A stretch of DNA of 64,000 bases from Plantago ovata (Eukaryota > Streptophyta > Magnoliopsida > Lamiales > Plantaginaceae), in NCBI GenBank assembly GCA_028274465.1, contig CM051457.1:109429982-109493981 (forward strand), read 5' to 3'. Shown here in pieces: positions 23,879-36,896 of the stretch. The notes beneath the pieces were generated by a model. That model was given only the letters and a program-made list of their open reading frames with translations, searched no databases and was not told the DNA's origin. The stretch's first letter is position 1; each line of letters begins with the position of its first letter. Made by a program: the position numbers and the translations under genes.

Positions 23879-26800
23879 ATGGCGCTCTTCAATCTCGCAT
23901 CCTCCAAGCCCCGCCAAGGTCGACAATGGCGCCTCATAGACATCTTCCTAGCCGCCTTCTTCTCAGTGTTCCTCATCTTCTTCATCGTAGTCTACACTCC
24001 CCTACGCAACTCCTTATCCCCGGCGATTCTGGATCCGCGCCACCGCGCGATGTTTGTGGAATCGGTGGAGCTAGGGCAACAGTCGATTGAACCTTGCCCT
24101 GCCGATATGGTGGATCACATGCCATGTGAGGACCCGAAGATTAACAGCCAGCTTAGTCGCCAGATGAATTTCTACAGGGAGAGGCATTGTCCTCCGCCGG
24201 AGAAGACGCTGCTGTGTTTGATTCCTCCGCCCAAAGGATACCGTGTTTCTGTTAAGTGGCCGGAGAGTTTGCACAAGGTGAGGCTCCTCCTTATTGCTAT
24301 TGTGTGCCTAATTTGCCTAATTAGTAGTATGTATATGTTCCTTTGTCTAATCTATGGTACATTTCATTTTATGAGTTACTATGTTTGTATGGTTGAGCTA
24401 GACTAATTAGGTTTTACTATAAGTTTGATAATGAAGCTTCAAAATGTGTTTGGGCTAGACAGCAGATTACCTAAACAAGGTAGTATTAGATTTCTGCTTC
24501 ATAAGATACTGCAAAATTCTATGTTGACATACATAATAGGTTCAAAGAGATTTATTATCTGCAAGAATTCATCATCTTATTTAATAACTGAACATGGTAG
24601 CAGTTACTTCATATCGAATTAGATATTCCGTATTTTCCTCATATTTTATGTAACAGTTTAAGCCTTAGTATTATGTTATGTTTAGCTTATGATTGAGTAC
24701 TGAACGGTGAAATCATATCGAATTTATTTCTTCTCCAGATATGGCACGATAACATGCCTTACGATAAAATAGCAGATAGGAAAGGTCATCAAGGATGGAT
24801 GAAAAAGGAAGGTCCCCATTTTATCTTTCCTGGTGGTGGCACAATGTTCCCAGATGGAGCAGTACAGTACATAGATAAACTTAAAAAGTATATTCCTATT
24901 GGCGGTGGGTCGTTGAGAACAGCTCTTGACATGGGATGTGGGGTAAGATATTTTCATCTACTTGGTTGAAACTGCTGCTCATGCATGTCTCATTTGAGAA
25001 TCTTTTTTTGTGGCTACTTCCATTGTAGGTTGCTAGTTTTGGTGGTTACATGCTTGGTGAAGACATTTTAACTCTGTCTTTCGCTCCAAGAGATTCACAC
25101 AAATCGCAGATACAGTTTGCTCTGGAGAGAGGAGTACCTGCATTTATCGCAATGCTTGGCACCCGTAGACTCCCATTTCCTGGTTTCTCATTTGATCTAG
25201 TGCACTGTTCACGGTGTTTGATTCCTTTCACAGCATATAGTGAGTACTTGCTGTCTTAGTTGTTTGAGAAACCTGTACCAAGGTTTTTTAATCTGCCAAA
25301 TATGTTCATTTTATGGAAACTTATTCACTTTGCAGATGCAACATACTTTCTGGAAGTAGACCGCTTACTTCGGCCAGGTGGGTACTTTGTCATCTCTGGA
25401 CCCCCAGTAAAGTGGGCTAAGCAGGACAAGGAATGGGCTGAGCTACAGGCGGTATCAAGAGCATTATGTTATGAGGTCATTGTTGTAGAAGGTAACACAG
25501 TTATCTGGAGAAAGTCCAATGGTGACTCATGTCTTCCAAATGGAAATGAATTTGGGCTGGACTACTGTGATGAGTCTGATGACCCAACTACAGCATGGTA
25601 TATCCATTATAGTTTGTTCACATTCCTGTTTCTTATTTATTTGTTTCGTTATCTCATCTGGCACATTTTGTCGCACTAGCTGGTGTCTTCTTTTGAGCTT
25701 TTTAGGGGCGTTTATATTGCAATTTTTTTAGCTAAGTTGTATTTTGGTAATAACTCATATACCCCCTTGAATATGGGCTATCGGTGCAAATACTGTTTCA
25801 TGTATAAGAAATTTTGCCAACCAGTTTATGTTTAAAATGGAAACTAGACCTCTGATCTTTGTATTAATTGATAATACATTTGCTTATCAGTATAATTGTT
25901 TTTAAGTTCATATCATTAATTTTGGTAACATGATAAGGCAAATCATTTGAAGTTTGGCACTACGTATTCAACGATCTCACTTTAGCAGTTTGTTCAGTCT
26001 GATATCACTGTGTTTTGCTCCCAAACATAAGGGAGGTGTTTGCATAACTTACCTCTGTTATGTCCAGGTTGCTACATGCCTCTCTCTTATTGAAATGTTT
26101 GAATTTGCAGGTACCTCAAGCTGAAGCCATGTGTGAGCAGGACATCTTCTTCTAAAGGAGAAGTTGCTATTGGAAATATCCCCAAATGGCCAGAGAGAGT
26201 AAGAAAGGCTCCTTCAAGAGCAGCTGTGATAGAAAATGGAATTGATTCATTTGAAGCTGACAAGCAAAGATGGACAAAAGCTGTTGCTTATTACAAAAGT
26301 TCACTGAACATACAATTAGGAACGCCTAAAATAAGAAATGTCATGGACATGAATGCATTCTTTGGAGGTTTTGCAGCAGCAATGGTATCTGATCCTGTCT
26401 GGGTGATGAATGTTGTCCCTTCTCACAAGCCTCCAACTCTAAATGTCATTTATGATCGAGGACTTATTGGAGTTTACCACGATTGGTGAGTGTAAAGTTC
26501 CTTTGTCAACCATTGGATTATCGTATAAGTTAGCGGCCTTGTTGACCAGAACTTGAGATTATTTCTGGCGACACATTTTATGGAATATTTTATCATTTTT
26601 TCTGAAATTCAGAATTTGATGGTTTAGGTCTCTAACCATTTACTCTTGTTTGGGCTAATGTTTGCAGGTGTGAGCCTTTCTCAACGTACCCTCGTACTTA
26701 TGATCTAATCCATGTAGCTGATATAGAATCTCTCATAAAGGATCAAAAGACTGGAAATGACAGGTACATAAGTTTATTTTGCTGCTTTGCATTTTTCTAA

Positions 26801-28191
26801 CTTGATCGTGTCTCAGTGATATGATATGACTCAAAATGTGGAAATGTTTTGTTTATTCCTGCCCCTGGGTTTTCATTCTATATAATGGAAGGACCAGATG
26901 TTTTCCATCGTTTTTCTTTCCCTCACCCTTTTCCACTTCCATCTTATAAAAGTAACATCTTTCCCTATTCCACAAAGTAACATAACAATATGAGATCAAC
27001 TTATGGAAGACGGTTTTCTAACTAAATGCACTGTTCTTTTTTGCCAAACTAACATGTACATACCAGCATTGAATGATTTTAGGTTTGTTGTAGATGTGGT
27101 TCCGTGATCTGATGGAAGTTGTTCTCTTAAAACATTAAGCTGGCCTTTCGGATTTAGCTTAGATTTGTTCAATCCAAGATTTAGAATTTGGGCAAATCTA
27201 TTGAAACTTAGTTTGGGTTGTGTCTGTTGGTTGGGTTTTGAGGTGTCAATTGTTTTGCAAGGATGAAAAGTAAGGAATTTGATGAATGATGTGACATAGA
27301 TTTACTCCATTTTTCTAAAATCTTATTTCTACCAAGGAATAGAGGAGATCAGGTGAGATCTTGATTCGTGAGAGAGATGGTTGATCAAGTCTGACATGGT
27401 CAGATGGACCAGGTGGTTTTGCTTTTGGGACCAGATAGTTGGACATTTTAAGAAAAATTAGAGTTTGGTCCAGTTTATGGACTATGAAAGTCGAACTTTC
27501 CAGTCCCAAATTTGATCAAACAGGCAGAACATGTTAGGTTGTCATTTTTCTAGCAAAATGATCACCTTCCTTTTTTTCTTAATGGATTACTTTTTTTCAT
27601 GTGATGAAAGGTAAATGTTCTTCACCTGAATCTCTCCATACTTTTCTTGTCTAACTAAGCAAGCATACTGCTTCACCGTCACTCACGTGTTGTCATGTTT
27701 CATATGAGTGGTTCATATGCTGTGCATATTAGCATGTGTTGTTCCAATAAGTGGAGAAAAGCATAAATCTCCAAATACTATCTGGACATCTACTTCTGGT
27801 GTAAGATTGATTCACCATACAGACAAGATTGTTAAATAAGCAAAAATACAATCTACGTAGTTTATGAAGCAAATAGCTTTCACTGGATAAAATTTGCTTA
27901 CATATGAAATGTAAAGGACTTTTAAATTGTATTATATTTCTCCTTTATGCTAACTGACCAATCGGACTCCGCTGCAGGTGTAATCTTGTAGATTTGATGG
28001 TGGAAATTGATAGAATCCTGCGCCCTAAAGGCACTGTTATAATTCGGGATTCACCTGAAGTGATCGACAAAGTAGAACGCATATCTCGTGCCATAAGATG
28101 GAGACCATCTGTGCATGACAAAGAACCTGAATCTCTTGGAAGTGAAAGAATCCTGGTAGCAACAAAGAGCTTGTGGACAGTACCATCTTAG
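23879..28191 (+). CDS. QUA3: QUA3 homogalacturonan methyltransferase
   Basis: Golgi type II membrane methyltransferase that uses S-adenosylmethionine to methyl-esterify pectin. Seven exons with GT-AG junctions and consistent phases: 23879-24277, 24739-24942, 25029-25239, 25336-25597, 26111-26485, 26668-26763 and 27978-28191; 586 residues, close to the 600 of Arabidopsis QUA3. Visible features: signal anchor at about residues 22-43; [58 protein letters not shown] motif [38 protein letters not shown]; second half [30 protein letters not shown] and [18 protein letters not shown]. The match to QUA3 runs the whole length and no damage is seen. Intron 6 is unusually long (1.2 kb). The neighbours are PMT15-like and ANL2, as in Arabidopsis. 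Confidence 0.95.
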
Positions 28192-30216
28192 TCCTATCCC
28201 CATACATTAGTTTTTCGTTTGCCTCAATTTTTGGCCGGCAATGGGTAAGAACATCAGCTCCAGTTTTCTTAGTTTTCCATTCTTTTGCATTTAATTTACA
28301 GGTCTGGTAAAATGGGAAAAAAGTCTGAAACATGTAAACATGTACTATAGTCTAGAATGTTTAGTCCTTAGGCTTGTTGTAACCTGATCGCGAATGTATT
28401 CTCATCGGTAAGTTCCTGAGTGTAATATTTCTAGTATATTTGAAGTTGATCATAACTGAAGATGTTATACAGATCCTAGGAAGTTCTTGATAATGCAAGA
28501 CTCTCATCAGTTTCTGACGTTTACTGTAGTTTTGAGTCACTCACTATTGAGTATTGAATGAGTTAGTCTCTCAATTGATATGGCTCATTTTGAACCGCAA
28601 GGTCTATTACTTTCCGAACTAAGAGTCTAAAATTCAAGTACATTGACTGAGTTTTTATTCTCATAGGTGCTTAAATGTATGTCTTAGGAGTAAATGAGGC
28701 AATTTCAAAGCTCTCTTATTGACTGTGTTTATTGCTTATAAGTGACAATTATCAACTTTGGTAGATGTTACACATGCTTTTGTCCTTCACTGAGAAGCTC
28801 TCTTTATCTTCCTTGACTCTTGACCATTATGTGACAGTTAGCTGTCAGTTAAAATTTTCAATTTTAACTAGCACATCTTTTGAATTAGTTCTGATAGTGA
28901 TAGTGATCCACTGCCTTCAGTCTTCACCGTTGATTTCGCCAGTACTACCGTTTGGTCACTAGACGACAAACTACGTAGTGTTGTTGTACAAGTCGAGCCC
29001 AGTCAGCTATCTCGTACCCCGACCTCGACCCCAACAGCACTTGAGCTTAGCTTAACAAACCCAACTTGAACTTGAGACATGACAAATAAGCCCGAACTTG
29101 ACTCGTTTGGATCGGACGAGCTTAGTCTTGAGGCAAGCTTGAACTTGAGTGTTAAGGAAGGAATAAAATAAAATAAGAAAACGTATTACTGGAACAGAGT
29201 AACAAGTTTGTACTATGAATCAGGCTCTAATGAGTTTTAGGCTGAACCACTTGCATCTGTATATGTATATATTTGTATTTGAACCAAGCCTTATGAGGAT
29301 GTCTGAGTATTGAACGAGTCGACTGAACTTCTAATGGCTAATGCTCGAGTTTGACTTGATTATCTATTTACCTTATTAATTATTAATTAAGAAACAGTTA
29401 TTTTCGTGTGAACATAATTGAAGAGAATTAAACATAATTGAATGAAGTTGAACTGAACCGAACATAACTAAATTGAATTTATTTGTAGTATAAAATATAA
29501 CTATGCAAGTCTGAACTAAACTGAATAGAATAGAATTGAATTGAACTGAAAATTATGAGATTTCATACGAAGAGAATAGAGCCTAAGTCGAGTTCAAGTA
29601 TTAATGAGTGGGGGAGGGAGTTTGGGGAAATGGCCAGGTTTTGTGAAATCAAAGAAGCTACTATACTATACTTGGTCTGAATTATACCCGTGTGAGATGA
29701 GAAAAAATGAGAGGTGGTGGTGCAAGTGTAAATGAGTAGTATTAATGGGGTGATGATCCAGGGCCCTGCTGCTCAACCCTTGACAGCTAATTTCAAAGTC
29801 ACTTACAAGTTACAATCGCCGCTATACACCACCTGCTCTAGCCTCTATCTATGGGTTTGCACAAGTATGGTTATTTCTTTTGTTTAAAATTCTACTATTG
29901 TGTTGATGGGAAATGTTTCAAAAAGTATAGTCATGAAAAGAAAGTGAGAATAACCTGGGCGCTATACTTTATCTCTAAAGATTGGTGTCCGGCGTCCCAA
30001 GTCCCAACTATCCAACCACTATTTTGTCATCTCATATTCTCATCCATTGAGTCAACCTTAAAATAAAAAGAATAAAATCTATCTAAAATACCAACCATAA
30101 ACTTTATCTTACTAATTTTTTTTATGGAGTGAGGTAAATTCACAAGTCACACTCACTAATTTCTTTTACATATTTTCAATGTAAATCTATTATAAAACAA
30201 ATTACTAGTTGTAAAA
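28192..30216. other. QUA3 3' region and intergenic DNA
   Basis: The first 200-250 bases are the likely 3' untranslated region. The rest has no gene. It includes GAGCTTGAAC-rich debris at 28975-29170 and a copy of the TGAACTGAAC MITE family at about 29400-29585, ending CGAAGAGAATAGAGCC. Confidence 0.45.
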
Positions 30217-30332
30217 GTCTAGTGATATAGCCAGAGCTAAAATTACTAATGTCAGAGCAATTTGTGATCATTCCTAAAAGTGCACAAATTTCTCTGGCAT
30301 TAGTAATTTTAGCTCTGGCTATATCACTAGCC
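30217..30332. mobile_element. Tiny hairpin MITE (or hairpin RNA locus)
   Basis: Arms 30219-30266 and 30283-30330 form a 48-bp stem with one G:U pair and one mismatch around a 16-base loop. The arms begin CTAGTGATATAGCCAGAGC. The 9-bp repeat GTTGTAAAA flanks it on both sides (30208-30216 and 30333-30341), as a target duplication would. The shape also fits a precursor of small RNAs. Confidence 0.75.
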
Positions 30333-30626
30333 GTTGTAAAATTGATTAGATTAGTGTTTAAATGCCATCGTTGATCGTAACGTAGATAAAAACCTATGTT
30401 AGTATAAGTATAAATGCAACTTTTTACAAGAATTTATGCCATTAAATACTCACACAAGATGATTTATGTTTCTAATTTCTAGATTAAAATATAATCCTAT
30501 TGTAGAAAAATTTGTTTGAAAAAGAATCAATCACATGAGAGGTGAAAAGTTCAAAACCACGCCAGAGAGAGGAAAGGAGCGGGAGAGAGAGCAAGAGAGA
30601 GAAGGGGTAATTGTGATAAGATATAC

Positions 30627-30836
30627 TAGGGTTGTTAATACACCAAGATGATCTTGAGGAATTTGCAAGAAAGCTCAGTCAAAGCTTGAACTCCTGGTCA
30701 AATACAAGTTTGATCGTGAGCAATCTCGACTTAGTTTTGATTAATTAATTCACGGGCATCCTTGAAAAAACTTTGAATGCTCTTCAGCAACAACTCATGA
30801 ATTTATATTCGCTCGACTCGACTCATTAACACCCCT
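30627..30836. mobile_element. hAT-like MITE with 8-bp target duplication
   Basis: A 210-bp segment with ends TAGGGTTGTTAAT and, read inward, AGGGGTGTTAATG. It is flanked by the perfect 8-bp repeat AGATATAC (30619-30626 and 30837-30844). Eight-base duplications and such short terminal repeats fit the hAT superfamily. The interior has CTCAGTCAAAGCTTGAACTC-like text and no coding sequence. Confidence 0.75.
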
Positions 30837-30844
30837 AGATATAC

Positions 30845-31511
30845 TCCAAAGTAAGAATATTTCGACGCGCAATATATGATTTAAATTTGATATCGCAACA
30901 CTTCATTGAAAAAAGAAATATATGCACAAACTTTTTTTTATTATACCTATATTATTATATTGTCTCACATATTACAATTTTTATTTTATATGTCAAACTA
31001 AACAAGGTGCTAGAATTATTTTTAAATTATATATAAAACATATCCATAAAACTCTCTCATGTGGTGACTTATTCCAATAAATACACAAGTGGTGCCCCTC
31101 ATTAAAATGATAAATTAAAGGTAAAATGTTTCTAACTTAATTATAGTACTCTTATATAATAATGTTGGTAATGAATTTATGTTCCCCTCATAATTATTTT
31201 AATTATGTGTATCTAGTTCTTAATTGGTTATACACATATTTGGAGTAATCAAAGGCTAGCTCTGCATGCATAAAAAATTAATTACTGTTAGTCAGTGTAA
31301 TAATTAGTATATATACTAACTAATTAATCAGGCATGGGAATAATGATAAGTAATTTGATCGCCCACGCCATGATGATACTTAATCATGCCCAGAGAATTT
31401 TCTTGCCCTATAAATTAACTCCAATGAAAAGCATGTTCCAATTAATCAATTTTGATTTTTCAATATATGTGTAAATTAAGTATCTACATAGTTTTTTAAG
31501 TTATATGATAC
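30845..31511. other. AT-rich intergenic DNA
   Basis: No gene, repeat array or RNA gene is seen in this stretch. Confidence 0.4.
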
Positions 31512-31961
31512 GAAGCACGGAAACTTCAAATGACCTGACGTTTCCTTAGGACCGAAAACGTTTCCTTGCCGGAAACTTATGGACTACCTTTTTGGACATT
31601 TGATAAAAAAATTTACTTAATTATTTTTGTCCATATTATGTGTTATGTGTTGTCTATTGCATGTAAGGAAAATATATTTTATTAATTGCTCAAATGTCAC
31701 TTTAGAAATACGTATATTATACATATTTCAACTTAATTATGATGTTTGTAGTTTGATTTGACTAATTTATCTATTAAAATATTTATTTATTTGGTTGTTT
31801 AGTATTTATAAATTTATAAATATTACTTTACATATTAACTATATATTTAAATATATAAAAAATTAAACGTTTTCCTATACGTTTCCGTTTTTTACTTTTT
31901 TGAATTTTGACGTTTCCACGTATCCGTTTCGTTTCCGTTTCCGCTTCCGTTTCCGTGCTTC
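31512..31961. mobile_element. MITE with GAAGCACGGAAAC terminal repeats
   Basis: A 450-bp segment whose left end GAAGCACGGAAAC is matched by GTTTCCGTGCTTC at the right. Next to both ends lie clustered CGTTTCC motifs of the kind that serve as subterminal repeats. GTTATATG and GTTATATA close to the two ends may be an eroded 8-bp target duplication. Possibly hAT-like. Confidence 0.7.
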
Positions 31962-33928
31962 CTAGGTTATATATGAGTAGTTGAGTTGTAATAAGAGGGA
32001 TGGAGTAGCAAAGAGGACGGAATAAGTTTTTGTTCTTTTCATCTGAAAAATCATTTAATCCAGTTCAATTTAAATTTATTAAATTTAGTTCAAATTTACA
32101 TATAGTTATTTATCATACTACAAATAGTTCAGTTATGTTCAATTCTATTTAGCTAGATTTTATACTACAAATAAGTTAATTTCAAATGAGTTTAGATTTT
32201 TTCAGACCAAAAAATAAAATAAAATAAATCCTAATATGATGATGTTAAGATTTTTTTTCTTTGTTTGTTATATTTTAAAGTAAAAGTAATTTTAGAAAAA
32301 TGCATTTTTTTTATAATGGAAAAATGCCAATAAATTTAAAATATACGACCCTAATTTCTCCATAGTAATCTTTATATTTGTACATTTCTTCTTCTTCTCT
32401 TTTATCTCTCGGGAAAATTACTCTACTATACGGTTGATCATTAAAACTTTATGACGTACTACGTAATAACCTCACTGAAATACTTTATAAGTACTTATGC
32501 ATGATATTCTTGGTAGTTTTTCTTAGTTTGTAGTTTGTAGGAAGACAATCAATACACTGTAATACAGTACCTAAGAGCCTTTCGGAGATCAAGATGTTAG
32601 GACTTGTACACTCAAGGAGGGGGGCTAGTATTATTATATTATAGACCTACTTGTCTAAGCCAAGTTGGTAGGTAGACTTTACTTGTTGGTAATTGGCTTA
32701 AAAGCCAAGCTGCCCAAGTATAAATAGAGATGAGGAATGAACATTAGTCTTTTTACCATGGAAGTGAGTGTCATATTTATACCGGAGGATCTCCTTCGAA
32801 TAAGCACCAAGTGTCCGGTAAGTTGGATTAGGCTCATGGGGCTATAATGGATTTGATCAATATCTTAATGGGTCAAACCTCATGGGTCGGGTCCGGTATG
32901 TTTTCCATTGGGCTTGGGCCATCCAAGTGACCTAGGGGTCAGGTATGAAACATGATCCTTTGACCAAGTTTGACCATGGGGGGATCCGAGTTGGTCAAGG
33001 GTAGAGTTGTAAACGAACCGCACGAGCTGAACTTTACTCTAAACAAGCCACGTTTGACTCATGTGCTACTATGTTCAAGTTTGAGCTCGAGCTTGAAAAA
33101 AATAAAGCTTGAGCTCGGTCTACTTCAAAATAGCTTGCATCTTTTCGTGAACATTCGTTCGTTTATGTTCATTTGCGTTCGGTCAACTAAGTAAGCAACC
33201 TGATACAACGGAGTTATAAAGTGGTCCAGTGGAAATGAGTAGTTGTAAAATTTGTCGTTTAAAAAAAAAAAAAAACCTGACGCAACTTATGAAATCTACA
33301 TATATGAACCGCTGTTAGGTGTTTACGGTCAAATTATAAACTCATGTATCTTATAGGCTATAGTGCTAAACCGAACCTAAGTATTGAAAAATGGATTTGT
33401 ATGACTTGTATATGAATAGGAGCGTACTAGCAAGTTCTTACCGCCAGTACACTATATTAATTGTAGACTAAATATCCTGTAGAAGGTGCTTACTATTTGG
33501 CCAACGGAGCCTCGATCATTAAGGAACTTTAATGGCTTTGAAAAGTAGACCAAAATACAATTAAGTCTACTACTGTTGTTAATTAACTCCACGAGATGAG
33601 CCCACTTATATAGGTTGGGTTTGGGTAACCATGCTAACGATTAACCTAATGCATCCTACCGGGGCCTGCCTGTTACTTTGGTATCGATCTCGTGCCAAGT
33701 TTGACATGCACAGTATCACATATTCGATAATGATACCCCTAATAAATCACGCATTATATTTTGAGAACTCCCGCGGTGTTTACTAGGGTTATCCTAGCTA
33801 TGTGATAAGGTCCATTTCCTCAATCCATCCCAATTACCGGAATAGGATCAAACTGAATAAGGCTGATTGCATGTTTTTAGGATATGCGTCAACATTCTAC
33901 TGATATATGAAATGGGTAGGATTAAATC
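31962..33928. other. Intergenic DNA with repeat debris
   Basis: No gene. About 32035-32210 resembles the TGAACTGAAC MITE family. About 32600-32960 begins TGTTAGGACTTGTACACTC and contains a TATA-like GTATAAATAG, reminiscent of LTR debris but without a second end. About 33010-33180 is rich in GAGCTCGAGCTTG. Confidence 0.35.
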
Positions 33929-34118
33929 GGTGCTCTGTTCTCTTTGTCTGATCTGAACTGAATTGAACCGAATGAAACTGAACTGAACTGAACTTATTTG
34001 TAGTATTAACCAAATCTGAAATGAACTGAACTTAACGCATCAAAACTGATCTGATCTTAACTGATTTGAACTGAATTTAAAATTAAATAATCAATTTTCA
34101 GACGAAGAGAACATAGCC
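33929..34118. mobile_element. TGAACTGAAC-family MITE
   Basis: A short element with imperfect ends GGTGCTCTGTTCTCTTTGTCTGA and, read inward, GGCTATGTTCTCTTCGTCTGA. Between them are many copies of (T)GAACTGAACT. Related copies lie near 29.5 and 49.3 kb. Confidence 0.55.
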
Positions 34119-36342
34119 TAAGTACTTGGTATAACACACATGTAAACAACAGTGTAAGAAGAACTAGCTAAACTCAAGTTTAAAGGTGAGTGATGAAATG
34201 TGATTTTTTCTAGAGACAAACGCGAAGTATGGGCCCTGAAAACCTTCGTTGGACCTCGGAAGTTGAGGTCTCGGGATGCCTTTTGGACTACGAAACTAGC
34301 TAGACTGAGGGTCGGAACCTTCTGATATGGCTTGGAACGATGCTTCTCTCCTTACTCTGCTACTTCTCCCTTGGTTCTTCAGTCAACTTCCATATCTAAC
34401 ATGTGGGGGTATCGTTTGTCCGGTCTACCATGAGGTCAAACTGGAAGTAAATCGGAAAGTGGATGGAAAGCCTACCTTGTTAACATTCTGGGAGTGTGAG
34501 TGAGTGTAACAAATATGTCAAAAATTTCCAAGAACATCTCTTGTTGTTGCATCTGGGGTTCATCCCACCAAGAAGACCCAAAGATGTACCTATGGAGTGA
34601 TACTTTGGAGGCTGCCCTAATGAATTCCACCCTGGGATCACCCCTTTATATAGACGTTGGGAATCACATGACTTTTCTCAAGGACTAGTTGCCAAGTGTG
34701 CACACAACTGGTGATTGGTAGGCTTGATCGTGGCCAGACATGCGCTTGGGCCATATTCATGTAAGAAAAATATCCTTATCCAGTTGTTTTAATTGAGCAT
34801 TTCGTCATTGTCAGCACATCCGGGGAAGCATATCGTGGTCCTTTATTCTCATATGATGAACCTCGATATTGAACCTCGGAAGCATGTGACTCTCTGCAGT
34901 CTCCGGTATCTGGATGCCTTGGGGCATGCACCGTTTAGGCCACGACTCCTAGAGCTTAGTGAAAATTCTTCGTAGAACCTTTCTTCCAAAACTTAGGAAC
35001 TCGATGGTGCCAATGTTCGGATGTACCAATATCTCTGAGGGAGCGACCTACTCGATATATTGGTACTGACATTGAAGCGCACTCACATTAATACCAAGTA
35101 TCGGAGGACCCGGGTTGCCTTAGGACGTATGTTGGCGAGTTAAGATGAACTAGACATATTTTGATATCAGTGACAAGCACCAAATTATCTATCCTAGGAA
35201 CAATAAAGAACACGTTCTCCCTAGGCCAACATTATAAACCTTTTGGAAAACAACAAAAATATTTAGGAAAATTCTAGTCGAACAAAACTTGCAGTTCTTT
35301 GTATATATGTTGTGAAGGTTGAACTCCATGAGCTTATATAGCCTTGGTGTTAGACTTCTACTTGAATTCTCCTTATGAGTTCTTAGAAGTCTTTAAGGTG
35401 TATTTTCCTTGTAGCTAGGAATGTCTTCAAATTGCATTTCATAAGTGCAAAGATCTTTTCTTCTTCTAACCCCTCTTTATATGATCTCTTTCATTGGGAT
35501 CTCTCTTGCTTGACCGTCACTTTTTCCTCGTAGCTATTCAATTTCTGTTTTGCTTCCTGCACAGGACAAATAAGCAAAATCATGAAACCAATTACTTTTG
35601 TTAAGAAAGACAGAACAACTTATAGAAGGTAAATTTGAGTGTTTATGGAATTGTGCAACTGTGTTGAACCAATTGTTCATTAGACACTTTGAAAAACACC
35701 AAATGCTTAGTACTTACAATATTAATTCTCAATACATAAATTGGATAATTGCGAAAAACTATCGCTCAATGCTTCATTATTTGAAAGGAAATTCTGAGGA
35801 TGGAGTGTGATTGTATCAGTCACTTAGTGAGTTCTTGTTAACGGCCACTTACCTAGTACTGACTATTATTTATATTGTTGGTAATGTGTGAGTATTGCAA
35901 AACTAACTTAACAGTCACTTATCTTTATTGCATTCTAGGCACCCTATCGATTATCATGTCATTCTGTCAAACACTGACTTGAGTTCACCTATGGAATTTC
36001 CAACGGCATGATAGAACTATGAAAAGGAAAAATTGTTGTGTCAATCTGTTGCACCATCTCCACATATTTGCCAATATAATTCATTATTTTGCCAAAATTA
36101 CCTTGATTTTAATTTAATATGGTATTTATGTGACTAAAAACGGGAGAACATAGAATACGGAAAAAATAGACGTGTCCATCCATTGCACAATTTCCTCATA
36201 TTTAGGAATATAAATGTCCATAGATGATGGATACGAAAAATTGGATCCCATCCAGTTTTTTGCATTACTATCAATAATGTCACCTATTATAAGCTTTTAA
36301 TAAATTACTAAAACGTTAAAATTCCCTAATTTCATCATCTTT
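34119..36342. other. Intergenic DNA, no gene supported
   Basis: Moderately GC-rich from about 34190 to 35170, with repeated text such as ACCTCGGAAG (34257 and 34874), which suggests old transposon debris. I could not find ends or a coding region. The remainder is AT-rich. Confidence 0.3.
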
Positions 36343-36640
36343 GCTTTATATATCCGTTTCTGAGACTGTGCCGAGAAGTAAAATCTATCATACAATCTTA
36401 TACAGGTTGTCATTTGGTCTATCAACTCACTGGACTCAACTCCAGTTCACTCGTAAGTACATGTTTACTTGTGATGATGTTATGCGTGAATATCCTTTAT
36501 AATTTGTTTAATTTTATTTTTTTTACTGCTTTATACCCGTTTCTGATACCGTGTTATGAAGTAGAATCCGTTACATTTTGATACAAGTTGTCCCCTAGTC
36601 TATCAACTCACTGGACACAACTCCTGTTCACTCGTAAGCT
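36343..36640. repeat. Tandem duplication, unit about 183 bp
   Basis: Bases 36343-36457 recur at 36527-36640: TTATA...CCGTTTCTGA, GAAGTA(A/G)AATC, then TCTATCAACTCACTGGAC and CAACTCC(A/T)GTTCACTCGTAAG. Divergence is clear, so the duplication is old. Confidence 0.75.
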
Positions 36641-36896
36641 AACAAACATCCATTCAACTTGGTATTCTTCACTAGTTTAGTTATGTGTGGATGTCCTTCA
36701 TAACTATGTATAATTATTTCCCACGTTTACTTTTAAAAGAAGATTTTGACTGAGAAAGTCTATCCACAATTTTGAATATATGCATCACATTGCAACAAAA
36801 TCTAGGGCGAAAATGAAAGAAATCATGAAAATTTGTGTGATCATATGATCTGCTTATAAAATAGTCTGATCCATTCTCCTTGTCTGTTCCAGTACT

